A stretch of DNA of 64,000 bases from JBDHXE01 sp035445085 (lineage in GTDB: Bacteria > Bacteroidota > Ignavibacteria > Kapaibacteriales > UBA2268): the NCBI GenBank assembly GCA_035445085.1, contig DAOMQA010000001.1:298876-362875 (forward strand). The letters run 5' to 3'. The notes under the pieces were generated by a model. The model was not told where the DNA came from. It did no database searches and saw only the letters and a program-made list of their open reading frames with translations. The stretch's first letter is position 1. Each line of letters opens with the position of its first letter. Below, one piece after another: positions 1 through 8,825 of the stretch. Both the position numbers and the translations under genes were made by a program.

Positions 1-215
1 TGGTCTTTCATTAGAGCCATCAGAGGAGAAATTACAAGAGCAGTACCATTCATAACAGTAGCAGGTAATTGATAGCAAAGAGATTTCCCGCCACCAGTCG
101 CCATAACTACTAAGGTATCATTACAATTAATTATAGAGTTGATTATTTCTTGTTGTCCATCTCTAAAATTTTCGTAACCAAAGTATTTATTAAGATACTT
201 TACTAAATTGCCCAT
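1..215 (-). CDS. recQ: ATP-dependent DNA helicase RecQ, N-terminal part (runs off window)
   Basis: The translated N-terminus (about 71 residues) contains the RecQ-type start of a DEAD/DEAH helicase. An FRDGQQEII stretch matches the Q-motif region, and MATGGGKSLCYQLPA is the Walker A motif typical of RecQ. It continues into the VISPLMALMKDQ motif Ia. The family unwinds DNA 3' to 5' in recombination and fork repair. The ATG at 213-215 is the first start after an in-frame stop upstream. The rest of the gene lies outside the window. It is divergent from motB, so 216-362 should hold both promoters. Confidence 0.9.
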   Translation of the reverse strand, partial: MGNLVKYLNKYFGYENFRDGQQEIINSIINCNDTLVVMATGGGKSLCYQLPATVMNGTALVISPLMALMKD

Positions 216-362
216 TCGCTGACGACATATATTTTCAACTTAATACTCTCCCTAAAGTTCAAAAATAATCATTTTTTTCCGAATAATGTTTGAATAGTAA
301 TGTTTTTTTATGATTTTATTATTATTTTTAAGTTTTTTGATTTCTTTCCGATATTTAAATAT

Positions 363-1124
363 ATGTTTAAAAGAAAAGAATACAAGGACGATACACATAA
401 CACAGGTGCAGATAGATATCTAATCACCTATGCCGATTTAATAACGCTATTACTCGGCTTATTCGTAGTATTGTATTCGTCAGCTCAAGTAGATCAAGAA
501 AAATTCAAAGAGTATTCTAATGCACTATCTGAGTATTTTACGGCAAAAAATGACAAAGTGCTACAAGGCGGAGATGGTGTGTTGCAGGGTAACAAGCAAG
601 CAGTTCCAGAACCTATATTAGCGCCTCCCGTACAAAAATCGCTTCCAGCCTTAAAAGATGAAATAAGTAACAAGTTAAATAACTTGCTTAGCGACAAGAG
701 CATTAGCTTAGTTATGGAAGATTCGACATTACGAATAAGCTTGTCTGAGCAGTTACTTTTTAAATCTGGTGTAGCTAAGTTAGAGCAAAGTGGAATTATA
801 GCTTTAGATACAATAGCTAAAATTATAAATGGCACTAATTTTATACTATTTGTAGACGGTCATACTGATAGCGACCCTATTAGAACATTTCAATATGAAT
901 CTAATTGGCATTTATCAACGGCTCGTGCAACTAACGTTGCGTATAAATTAATACGAGATGGTATTGATGAATATAAAATTGTAATAAGAGGGTTTGGTTC
1001 GCAGAGACCTATTGCAGACAATACTACAAGTGAAGGGAAAAAGCAAAATAGAAGGGTTGATATATTACTTGTGCCACCAGATAACCTAACGCCCACCAAG
1101 AAAGGATATATTGATGTTAAATAA
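363..1124 (+). CDS. motB: Flagellar stator protein MotB (OmpA/MotB family)
   Basis: A 253-aa inner-membrane protein with one N-terminal transmembrane helix at about residues 22-44. The motif YADLITLLLG places an aspartate (D25) where MotB carries its proton-binding Asp. The C-terminal half is an OmpA-like peptidoglycan-binding domain, with a DGHTDSDP motif and a GFGSQRP...NRRVDILL ending. MotB anchors the stator to the wall and forms the ion channel with MotA. A longer frame opens at 300, but its 21 extra residues are very hydrophobic and precede the usual short cytoplasmic basic segment (MFKRKEYK), so the ATG at 363 is preferred. No motA is in the window, and fliW and csrA follow on the same strand. 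A non-flagellar OmpA-family stator-like role is less likely in this context. Confidence 0.88.
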   Translation: MFKRKEYKDDTHNTGADRYLITYADLITLLLGLFVVLYSSAQVDQEKFKEYSNALSEYFTAKNDKVLQGGDGVLQGNKQAVPEPILAPPVQKSLPALKDEISNKLNNLLSDKSISLVMEDSTLRISLSEQLLFKSGVAKLEQSGIIALDTIAKIINGTNFILFVDGHTDSDPIRTFQYESNWHLSTARATNVAYKLIRDGIDEYKIVIRGFGSQRPIADNTTSEGKKQNRRVDILLVPPDNLTPTKKGYIDVK

Positions 1125-1183
1125 AATTAATAATTTTATATATTTTTTACATATATTTGAAAAACTTATAATAATTGATTCGT

Positions 1184-1606
1184 ATGAATGATAAAACTAA
1201 TAAGGAAGTAACAATACAAACTCCTCATTTTGGTAAATTAACTGTGAATGAAGAGATGATTTTCTTATTTGACAATGGAATGCTTGGTTTTGAAGACCTA
1301 ACTAACTTTGTAGTAGTTAGTGAAGATGAATCCGCTCCATTTAAATGGCTGATATCTATTGAAAAGCCAGAGATTGGCTTCCCAATGCTAAGCCCTTGGT
1401 TGATAGACTTGAACTATTCTCCAGGTAATCATTATGACATAGAAAAGCAAGTATTCTTTGTTGTTGTTACACTTGAGAACGAAAATGGAAAAATGACAGC
1501 AAATATGAAAGCACCTGTTATATTAGATACCGAAAATTTAAAAGGTGAGCAAATAATTCTGCCATTTGATAAGTATTCTACAAATTATGTAATTGAAGAA
1601 AAATAA
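1184..1606 (+). CDS. fliW: Flagellar assembly factor FliW
   Basis: A 140-aa cytosolic protein with the FliW pattern: an N-terminal strand (TPHFGKLTVNEEMIFLFDNGMLGFEDL), a central PFKWLISIEKPEIGFPMLSPW region, and a C-terminal NMKAPVILD...GEQIIL segment. In characterised bacteria FliW binds flagellin and also binds CsrA, relieving CsrA repression of flagellin translation. csrA starts 19 nt downstream, the classical fliW-csrA pair. A TTG at 1175 could add three residues, but the ATG at 1184 is the more natural start. Confidence 0.92.
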   Translation: MNDKTNKEVTIQTPHFGKLTVNEEMIFLFDNGMLGFEDLTNFVVVSEDESAPFKWLISIEKPEIGFPMLSPWLIDLNYSPGNHYDIEKQVFFVVVTLENENGKMTANMKAPVILDTENLKGEQIILPFDKYSTNYVIEEK

Positions 1607-1625
1607 ACAATGATATTGGATTGAT

Positions 1626-1934
1626 ATGCTGGTATTATCAAGAAAAGTTGGGGAAGTAATAACGATAGGCTCGTCTGTAACGGTTACTGTTCTTAGTGTA
1701 GATAGAGGTATAGTGCGTTTAGGTATAAATGCCCCTAAATCTATACCAGTCCACAGAAAAGAGATACACGATAAAATTGTAGAAACGAATAGACAAGCAG
1801 TAAAAACAGAAATTAGTGCTTTAAAGAAAGCAATATCAAAATCTAGAATCTTATTAAATAATGACAAGTCCAGTAATGTACAAGGAAAATTATTAAACTT
1901 TCCAGAGAAAATTACCGATAATCAACAAGAGTAA
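1626..1934 (+). CDS. csrA: Carbon storage regulator CsrA, with extended C-terminus
   Basis: Residues 1-60 are a canonical CsrA RNA-binding fold: MLVLSRKVGEVITIG at the start, then VRLGINAPKSIPVHRKEI, including the conserved RNA-contacting arginine/lysine pair. CsrA dimers bind GGA motifs in mRNA leaders, often that of flagellin. The protein is 102 aa, against about 60-75 in most CsrA proteins. The extra roughly 40 residues are rich in Lys, Ser and Asn, and their role is not evident. It sits directly after fliW, which in other bacteria encodes its antagonist. Confidence 0.95.
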   Translation: MLVLSRKVGEVITIGSSVTVTVLSVDRGIVRLGINAPKSIPVHRKEIHDKIVETNRQAVKTEISALKKAISKSRILLNNDKSSNVQGKLLNFPEKITDNQQE

Positions 1935-1963
1935 TAACCAATAAAGAAGCAGATACATAATAT

Positions 1964-2602
1964 ATGGTAGAGTATTCGGCATTAATAATTGATGATGATA
2001 TTTGGATGCAAAGGATCTTGTCGAAGACCTTGGCAAGTTATGGCTTTAAAAAAAGCTATTTAGCAGGAAATGGTATTGAGGGTATAGCTCTTGCTATCGA
2101 GCACAAGCCGACTATTTGTTTTTTAGATATTATGTTGCCTGAATTGAGCGGGCATATCGTAACGAGAATCTTAAAGCGAATAAAAATAGTACAACACATA
2201 CCGATAATTATGGTTTCAGCTCTTTCAGACGTAGAAAATCTTGGCTTAACTGTTAAATATGGAGCTTCTGGATACATAACTAAGCCCTTTACGAGAGTTA
2301 CCATCTATGATAAACTCTTAGACATATTTGGCAAGCAAACTATGGACTATATAATGAGGGGCGATAAAGTTGATTCATTGTTTATAGAGCATGAAACATT
2401 TGTTCCCCATACTCCACTACCAAATACATCTAACGACGAGAACTTTCTTAAAACAAATAACGATTTTTTACCTCCAGACTATAATAGTGGTAGTGGGACG
2501 ATTAATACTAAAAAAGCAGAGCAAATTAATCAGCATTACCAAGAAGATGATAAGAAAAATTTAGACGCAATTCGCAAAATGCTCTTAAAGAATAGGGGTT
2601 AA
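1964..2602 (+). CDS. Response regulator receiver protein with unknown C-terminal tail
   Basis: Residues 5-125 form a receiver (REC) domain. The acidic pocket is D10-D12, the phospho-acceptor is D55 in FLDIMLPELSG, the switch Ser is S85 in MVSALS, and the conserved lysine is K107 in GYITKPF. The last ~85 residues are polar and low in recognisable motifs, with no HTH, GGDEF or HD-GYP. Output may be by protein contact, as in CheY-like proteins, or through the next gene. That gene starts one base after this stop codon and encodes an HD hydrolase. No histidine kinase is adjacent. Confidence 0.85.
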   Translation: MVEYSALIIDDDIWMQRILSKTLASYGFKKSYLAGNGIEGIALAIEHKPTICFLDIMLPELSGHIVTRILKRIKIVQHIPIIMVSALSDVENLGLTVKYGASGYITKPFTRVTIYDKLLDIFGKQTMDYIMRGDKVDSLFIEHETFVPHTPLPNTSNDENFLKTNNDFLPPDYNSGSGTINTKKAEQINQHYQEDDKKNLDAIRKMLLKNRG

Positions 2603-2603
2603 T

Positions 2604-3812
2604 ATGATAGTGAATTTCTCCCTGGTTAATGAGCTTTTCAGAGCGTACCATATTCAGAGATGGAATGATAGAATTAGACCAATGGACTTGATAGAAATGG
2701 ATAAGCACGCCCACAAGATGATAATTGCTTATACAATTGCCAAATATGAGGAGGATAAAGGCAATTCAATAGACTGGCAGACCTTGATTAAAGATGGCAT
2801 TTATGAGTTAATTAGGCGAATTGTTATCTCTGATATTAAGTCCCCTATTTATGCTGAAATCAAGAAAAACAAGACTGTATTTGAAGAGTTAAATAAATAT
2901 GTTTATCGGCAGGTTGAACCTAAAATCGAAAACGTTATTATTAAAAATGAATTACAAGACTTTCTTTTTAATGATACCGAGAAGAATGATTTAACTAAAA
3001 GAGTTTTGGACGCCGCTCATATTTTTTCTAGCTTCTGGGAATTTCAAATAATAAAGCAGGCTAACCCATTTAGCTACCAAAATATTAGAATAGAAACGGA
3101 GCTGCTCAATAAAATTAATCAATATGCAGATTTAGAAGGTATACAAAAGCTAATACACAAGCATACTATTAGTAATTTTATTGATTTATGTGGGCAATTA
3201 CGTTTTCAGATGAGATGGGCACAAGTTCCACGTGTACCTAAAACCTCTGTTTTAGGGCATATATTATTAGTTGGGATTATATCTTATTTCTTTACCAGAG
3301 AAAATGAAGCCTGCGACAAAAGACTTTATAATGCTTTCTTTGGTGGCTTGTTTCATGATTTACCAGAAGCTGTAACACGGGATATAATTTCGCCAGTGAA
3401 ACGTTCCTCTGAAGAATTTGATTCTCTTATTAAGAACTTAGAGCAACAATTAGCCGAAAAGGAAATATTCCCATTAATTGACCATAATTGGCTAAATGAA
3501 ATAAAGTACTTTTCTATTGATGAGTTTGATAATAAGGTAGAAGTTGAAGGCAAAATCATTAATAAAGATATTTCAATCGAATTATTAAATACAAAATATA
3601 ATCAAAATAGTTTTAATCCTTATGATGGCGAAATAATAAGGGCTGCAGATCATTTAACTGCTTTCTTAGAAGCATGGAACTCTTGTAGTGCTGGAATAAA
3701 GACTGAAGAACTTTCTCAAGCAGCACAAAATATTAAGGATATGTACAAGAATAAATCTTTAGGTAATGTCGCAATTAAAAATTTATACTCAAATTTTAAG
3801 AGTAGTTGGTAG
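2604..3812 (+). CDS. HD-domain hydrolase, YfbR-like
   Basis: 402 aa. The metal-binding HD signature is seen as H219 (VLGHILLVG), H251-D252 (GLFHDLPEAVTRDIISPVK) and D349 (RAADHLTAF). The HDLPEA..GDI-like pattern and an N-terminal alpha-helical region resemble COG1896/YfbR-type 5'-deoxynucleotidases, which are about 200 aa. This protein is twice that length, with an extra N-terminal helical half. A GGGG-containing ribosome-binding site lies just before ATG 2604 and overlaps the stop of the receiver gene, so the two are probably co-translated. The substrate is unknown. A nucleotide phosphohydrolase is most likely, and a signalling phosphodiesterase is possible given the neighbours. Confidence 0.75.
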   Translation: MIVNFSLVNELFRAYHIQRWNDRIRPMDLIEMDKHAHKMIIAYTIAKYEEDKGNSIDWQTLIKDGIYELIRRIVISDIKSPIYAEIKKNKTVFEELNKYVYRQVEPKIENVIIKNELQDFLFNDTEKNDLTKRVLDAAHIFSSFWEFQIIKQANPFSYQNIRIETELLNKINQYADLEGIQKLIHKHTISNFIDLCGQLRFQMRWAQVPRVPKTSVLGHILLVGIISYFFTRENEACDKRLYNAFFGGLFHDLPEAVTRDIISPVKRSSEEFDSLIKNLEQQLAEKEIFPLIDHNWLNEIKYFSIDEFDNKVEVEGKIINKDISIELLNTKYNQNSFNPYDGEIIRAADHLTAFLEAWNSCSAGIKTEELSQAAQNIKDMYKNKSLGNVAIKNLYSNFKSSW

Positions 3813-3851
3813 AGAATAAGTCTGAGTTTATTTGCAATATTATATATATCT

Positions 3852-4067
3852 TTAATACTGCCATTTTTCTGGGTTTGCATTATATTCATCCTCGGCATAG
3901 GACAATAATTCATCTAATTCTAAGAACCAATCTTCCTTTATGGCTTGTTTATTAGGGTCGGCATAATATGATAAGATATACCCTGCTGAATCCTTATCTT
4001 TATGCCAAGAAAGAAAGGCAAAATCTTTGTTTTTTTTATCATCAAGAATTTGATTAAATTTTTTCAT
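3852..4067 (-). CDS. Small acidic hypothetical protein coupled to biotin carrier gene
   Basis: 71 aa with no recognised family. It is rich in Asp/Glu/Lys and aromatics, with tandem DEL/EDE motifs (LELDELLSYAEDEYN), and no signal peptide or membrane segment. Its ATG overlaps the TGA stop of the biotin carrier gene by one base (TGATG), so translation is very likely coupled. That argues it is a real gene whose product is needed alongside the carrier protein, for example as a small structural subunit. This role is inferred from position only. Confidence 0.55.
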   Translation of the reverse strand: MKKFNQILDDKKNKDFAFLSWHKDKDSAGYILSYYADPNKQAIKEDWFLELDELLSYAEDEYNANPEKWQY

Positions 4068-4585
4068 CAGTTTGGTTCAATCGTTATTAATACTTTATCT
4101 TTATCTACGGCACTACCTTCGCTCACTTTAATTTCCTTTACAATACCATTAATATTAGATTTAATCAGATTTTCCATTTTCATAGCTTCAATAATCAGCA
4201 ATTTATCGCCAGCACTTACCTGCATGCCTATTTGGGTAAATATTTTAATAATGAGACCGGGCATCGGTGATTTAATAACTCCAGCATTGGCAGCATTAGC
4301 TTTTACATTATTGTTGATAAACTTTTGCAACAATTCTCGTGTTGAATCTTTAATTTCAACATCATAGCTAAAACCGTTTAAATTAATAGTTAAATTATTA
4401 TTATTTTCGTTAAATTCAATATGTTGTATTTGATTATTAACCATCACCGAATAAACATTAGAGCTAATTTGTTTTAATATTTTAATTTCGTATTCATTAT
4501 CTCCAATTTTAATGTTATTATCATTTTTATTATCATAATTAACATTAAAGTCCTTATTATTAACAGAAATTGTTAAATTTTCCAT
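4067..4585 (-). CDS. Biotin carboxyl carrier protein (acyl-CoA carboxylase subunit)
   Basis: 172 aa. Residues ~100-172 are a biotinyl/lipoyl domain with the EAMKM biotinylation motif; K136 would carry biotin. The upstream PMPG motif and the trailing GSAVDKDKVLITIEP are typical of carboxylase carrier domains. The first ~95 residues are Asn/Asp-rich and resemble the BT-like linker domain of propionyl/methylcrotonyl-CoA carboxylase alpha chains, here as a separate polypeptide. The matching biotin carboxylase is probably the gene at 25213-26709. No carboxyltransferase is visible. It is a two-gene unit with the 71-aa ORF. Confidence 0.88.
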   Translation of the reverse strand: MENLTISVNNKDFNVNYDNKNDNNIKIGDNEYEIKILKQISSNVYSVMVNNQIQHIEFNENNNNLTINLNGFSYDVEIKDSTRELLQKFINNNVKANAANAGVIKSPMPGLIIKIFTQIGMQVSAGDKLLIIEAMKMENLIKSNINGIVKEIKVSEGSAVDKDKVLITIEPN

Positions 4586-4688
4586 ATCTATTTTGATTTT
4601 TGATTATATTAAAGATAGTTAAACTATTAAAAATGAAATAAATTTTATTTAATTTTGTTATTAAACAATATTGATTTTTAGAATTTGT

Positions 4689-5969
4689 ATGGCAGTATAT
4701 AAATATATTATTTTTTCCTTAGTTTTTGTTAGTTCATATTCGTTCTCAAACGACATTTATGTACTTACAATCAATGAAGCTATTACTCCAGCGGCAAGTT
4801 TTTATATTAGCAACGGAATCAAGGACGCCGAAACAGCCAAAGCAACTCTTGTAATCTTGCAATTAAATACACCCGGCGGCTTACTTGATGCTACTAGAGA
4901 TATAGTAAATCATATATTTGAATCTACTATACCAATTTGTGTCTATGTTGCTCCAAGTGGTAGTAGGGCGGGTTCTGCTGGAGTCTTTATAACTTTAGCT
5001 GCGAATATTGCTGCTATGTCACCAGGCACAAATATTGGTGCAGCACACCCCGTTGGACTTGATGGAAGTAGTGACTCTACAGTAATGGGACAAAAAATAG
5101 AAAATGACGCTTCAGCTTTTATTCGCTCTATTGCTCAAAAGCGGCATAGAAACTATGAATGGGCAGAAAGAGCGGTAAGAAATTCTGAATCAATAACAGA
5201 AAACGAAGCCTTGTCCTTAAATGTAGTTGATATTATTTCGCCTAATATTCATAGCCTACTTCATAATTTAGACGGTAGGGCTCTTATTACAAAGGCAGGA
5301 ACATCTATAAACTTAAACACATCAAATTATCGTTTAGTTTATAGGGATAAGAATGTCAAAGAAGAGTTGCTAACTCTTCTTTCAAATCCAAACCTGTTGT
5401 ATATTATGATTTTAATTGGGATATGGGGTATAATATATGAGTTCAAAAGCCCAGGTGCCATATACCCCGGAGCAATAGGTACTTCTTTATTGCTCATAGC
5501 AGCATATTCGCTTCAATTGCTATCAATAAACTACCTTGGGCTGTCATTGATTTTCCTCGCAATAATTTTATTTATTCTTGAAATTTTTATTCAATCATAT
5601 GCCTTACTTACAATTGGAGGCATTGTTTCGTTTACTTTTGGCTCACTTCTTTTAATAGATTCACCGGAGGAGTTTATGCGAGTTTCATTAAGTCTAATTA
5701 TAGTATCAACACTTCTTACAGCTTTACTTTTTGGGACAATAGTATGGTTGGGTATAAAGGCACAAAATAAAAAGAAAGCTCAAAATGTCTCGGAAATGTC
5801 TGGTATGCAAGGCTACTCCTTAAGTGCCTTTACAACAGGTAATAACGGCAAAGTACATTTAAATGGTGAAATATGGCAAGCTATATCGCTTGATGACATT
5901 GAGAAAGGCGATAAGGTTGAGGTAGAAAAAATAGAAGGGTTTAAATTAATTGTGAAAAAAATTATTTAA
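4689..5969 (+). CDS. NfeD-family membrane serine protease (ClpP class)
   Basis: About 426 aa. An N-terminal signal or anchor helix (residues ~5-20) precedes a ClpP/crotonase-type protease domain. This has LNTPGG and the nucleophile motif SGSRAGSAG, where the Ser before AG is the expected catalytic serine. A lysine partner may lie in GQKIENDA. Four or five hydrophobic helices follow (about residues 235-360). The C-terminal ~60 residues match the NfeD OB-fold domain (GKVHLNGEIWQA..KGDKVEVEKIEG). Characterised relatives cleave stomatin-type membrane proteins, but no stomatin/SPFH gene is adjacent. The ATG at 4689 is preferred over the TTG at 4671 because it gives a compact signal sequence. Confidence 0.85.
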   Translation: MAVYKYIIFSLVFVSSYSFSNDIYVLTINEAITPAASFYISNGIKDAETAKATLVILQLNTPGGLLDATRDIVNHIFESTIPICVYVAPSGSRAGSAGVFITLAANIAAMSPGTNIGAAHPVGLDGSSDSTVMGQKIENDASAFIRSIAQKRHRNYEWAERAVRNSESITENEALSLNVVDIISPNIHSLLHNLDGRALITKAGTSINLNTSNYRLVYRDKNVKEELLTLLSNPNLLYIMILIGIWGIIYEFKSPGAIYPGAIGTSLLLIAAYSLQLLSINYLGLSLIFLAIILFILEIFIQSYALLTIGGIVSFTFGSLLLIDSPEEFMRVSLSLIIVSTLLTALLFGTIVWLGIKAQNKKKAQNVSEMSGMQGYSLSAFTTGNNGKVHLNGEIWQAISLDDIEKGDKVEVEKIEGFKLIVKKII

Positions 5970-6023
5970 CTTTTGTGTAGTTTGATGTGTATATATATAA
6001 TAAAAAAAATAGGATTTCTTAAA

Positions 6024-8825
6024 ATGATAAAGTATATTATTGGTTTGTATATGGTATTTTGTGTACTAAATAGTGGGAATTTACTCGCCGTAGAACGAAC
6101 TTATAAGGAACAAATAAATGGTAAGCAATTATCCTTTTATAAAAACAGAGCGGTTGTTACATTTAAATATGAATTAAGCGATATTGAAATTAAGAATATC
6201 GAAAAGCAATTCAATATTAAAATATTAAAGCCAATATTAGCCAAAGAACAAAGTATTAAAAACACTGTAAAATCTCCCATATTATTAATGAGTGCTCAGA
6301 ATAAGAACATATTAGCAAAAGAGGAACCGCTTTTGCGCACTTATACAGTAGAGTTTGATGCTAAAAGCCCCACTGAGTTTATTAATAATTTAAAAAAGAA
6401 TCAATCAGTAATACAATTTATAGAGAAATATGAATTACCACAGCTTCTATACAAACCTAACGACCCGCGAGTAGATTCTCAAACCTTTCTTAACTTAATT
6501 AAAGCGTATGATTTATGGGATATGACAAAGGGAGATACCAATATTATTATTGGCATTAGCGATAGTGGAGTAGAGCAAGACCACGAGGATTTAAAGAGCA
6601 ATCTAGCTATAAACTACTCTGAAATACCTTTTGATAACATAGATAATGACAATAATGGCTATGTAGATGATTATAATGGCTATAACTTTGCTTATAATTA
6701 TGATGGTGTAAACCCAAGTATTACAACAAATAACTTAATTACTCATGGTTTGCAAGTAGCTGGTATTGCGGGAGCAAGTACAGATAATGCAAAAGGTATT
6801 TCTGGCGTAGGGTTTAATTCAAAAATATTACCTATCAAAATTATTGAAGGTACTTCATTAGTGTACGCTTACCAATCTATAATATATGCAGCTACACGTG
6901 GCGTAAAAGTACTCAACCTAAGTTGGGGTAGTCCTAAGTCTCCTAGCGATATTGATCAGCTAATAATAGATTATGCCGTCAGCAAAGATGTAGCTATCGT
7001 TGCTTCGGCAGGAAATTTAGGTAGTGGCAATTCAAATACATACTCTTCATTCTATCCTGCTACATACAAAGGAGTATTAGGGGTAGGTGAAGTAAACAGC
7101 AACGGTAACTTAACTAAAGAGAGTATCTTAGGGGTTGGTACAAGGATAATGGCGCCGGGTGTGGGCAATTATACTACGGAGTCTGGCTCATCTTATGCTG
7201 TATGTTCTGGCGGTTCATCGTTTTCTTCGCCAGTAGTAACTGGAGCCGTTGCTCTAACAAGAGCTTTATATCCAGAACTTAGTGCTATCCAATCAATTGA
7301 ATTTGTAAGGCAGTGTGTAGATACGTTCCTTACCAACAACGATAAATATTATAAACTTACTCCAGGTATTTTGAATATGAAAAAGATAGGCGAAATACAA
7401 CCGATGAGCATTCCAGCAGTAAGGCCGGAGCAATTTATATACTTTGGCACTAACAATCAACAAACAGATAGATTTGAGGCTGGAGATATTGCAAAGTTAA
7501 ATATTAAATGTAAAAATTATTTAGGTAATGCTAACAACTTAACTTTTAAGCTAAGTAAAGCGTACGATCCTGCAAATTCAGTTGATTTAATGGATACAAC
7601 TTTTATTAAAGCTAATCTAAGTGCTGGCGAGGAATTTAACTTAGAAAACTTTAGAATAGCAGTATCAATAAACAACCCAGAAGAGGTAATCTTGAGAATA
7701 GATATTTATGGTGAAAATGGCTATCATGATTTTTTTAAATTCGGTTTCGTTCCATATCAACAAATATCTACATTTAGCAATAATAATTTTTTTGTTTCTA
7801 TGGCTGATAATGGAGAATTTGGATATTTTACAGAGGCTTCCGAAAATGGTATTGGCAAAGGAATGGGCAGTAAAGCAGACGGTAATCAAATATACCAAAA
7901 CTCAACCTTGATGGTTAGTGTATATCCAAATAAAGATAACGCAAAAATAGTGTTTAACGATTGGGAAATTGACAAATATGATTTTAAAACAGAAAAGAAA
8001 TTTAGCAATCCACAAAATAACTTATGTATCATAAACGATGAAAATGCTGGTAGTGAGAGAATTAATGTAAAAGTAAGCCAAGAAGTAAAATTTCCATCAC
8101 AATCTTCTAATTCTGTAAAATTAAATTTAAAAGTAGAAAATACTGGCAACGAGCCATTAAGCAACCTTGCAATTGGTTATTATATAGATTGGGATATTGC
8201 TGGCGAAGCAATGACTAATCGAACGGATTATTTCCCTGTTGCTATTCCAGCTGGAAAATCAAAATCGGCGACTGTGCAAATCGCATACATCAACGAGCAA
8301 TATCCGTATTATGGAAGTGGTGCCATCAGTAGCTATGAAAATGTAAGCCCACAAGCAGCTGGTATTGAGTATTCTTATTTTCAGGATTTTGAACCTGAAG
8401 AAAGAATTGCTACGCTCAATGGTGGCAATTCAATACAAACAGCAAAAAAAGGCGATATAGCATCTGTAATTGGAATGCGTTTTGAAGGTGATATACCTGC
8501 GAACGATAGTAGAGAATGCTCTATTTGTTTTGCAAGAGGTGCAACTCTTCAAGAATTTGCTGTTGAAATGAGAAACTGCCTCAATTCAATAACATCAGTT
8601 GAAGATAAAACATTCAGCTTAGATATTTATCCGAATCCAGCTAAAGATTTTATATCTTTTAACTCAAGTGAAGAAGTTGATTTTAGTATATATTCGATCT
8701 TGGGTATGGAACAATTAAAAGGCACAACTCTTAATGGGCGAAATGTAATTGATATTAGCAAGCTACAAGCGGGCGTTTATTTTATTAAAATTGGAAATAA
8801 TATAAATAAAATCATCAAAAATTAA
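6024..8825 (+). CDS. Secreted subtilisin-like serine protease (S8) with T9SS sorting domain
   Basis: About 933 aa. A signal peptide (residues 1-22) is followed by a propeptide-like region. The S8 catalytic triad is D180 (GISDSGVEQDHEDL), H241 (THGLQVAGIAG) and S399 (GGSSFSSPVV). Beta-rich CARDB-like segments follow in the middle (LKVENTGNEPLSNLAIGYYIDWD). The last ~75 residues are a type A T9SS C-terminal sorting domain (IYPNPAKDF ... LQAGVYFIKI). It is therefore exported through Sec and T9SS to the surface or medium. The chosen ATG has an AGGA site 10 bases upstream; the longer frame from 5973 would bury the signal peptide. The 3' end overlaps the convergent gene by four bases. Confidence 0.9.
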   Translation: MIKYIIGLYMVFCVLNSGNLLAVERTYKEQINGKQLSFYKNRAVVTFKYELSDIEIKNIEKQFNIKILKPILAKEQSIKNTVKSPILLMSAQNKNILAKEEPLLRTYTVEFDAKSPTEFINNLKKNQSVIQFIEKYELPQLLYKPNDPRVDSQTFLNLIKAYDLWDMTKGDTNIIIGISDSGVEQDHEDLKSNLAINYSEIPFDNIDNDNNGYVDDYNGYNFAYNYDGVNPSITTNNLITHGLQVAGIAGASTDNAKGISGVGFNSKILPIKIIEGTSLVYAYQSIIYAATRGVKVLNLSWGSPKSPSDIDQLIIDYAVSKDVAIVASAGNLGSGNSNTYSSFYPATYKGVLGVGEVNSNGNLTKESILGVGTRIMAPGVGNYTTESGSSYAVCSGGSSFSSPVVTGAVALTRALYPELSAIQSIEFVRQCVDTFLTNNDKYYKLTPGILNMKKIGEIQPMSIPAVRPEQFIYFGTNNQQTDRFEAGDIAKLNIKCKNYLGNANNLTFKLSKAYDPANSVDLMDTTFIKANLSAGEEFNLENFRIAVSINNPEEVILRIDIYGENGYHDFFKFGFVPYQQISTFSNNNFFVSMADNGEFGYFTEASENGIGKGMGSKADGNQIYQNSTLMVSVYPNKDNAKIVFNDWEIDKYDFKTEKKFSNPQNNLCIINDENAGSERINVKVSQEVKFPSQSSNSVKLNLKVENTGNEPLSNLAIGYYIDWDIAGEAMTNRTDYFPVAIPAGKSKSATVQIAYINEQYPYYGSGAISSYENVSPQAAGIEYSYFQDFEPEERIATLNGGNSIQTAKKGDIASVIGMRFEGDIPANDSRECSICFARGATLQEFAVEMRNCLNSITSVEDKTFSLDIYPNPAKDFISFNSSEEVDFSIYSILGMEQLKGTTLNGRNVIDISKLQAGVYFIKIGNNINKIIKN

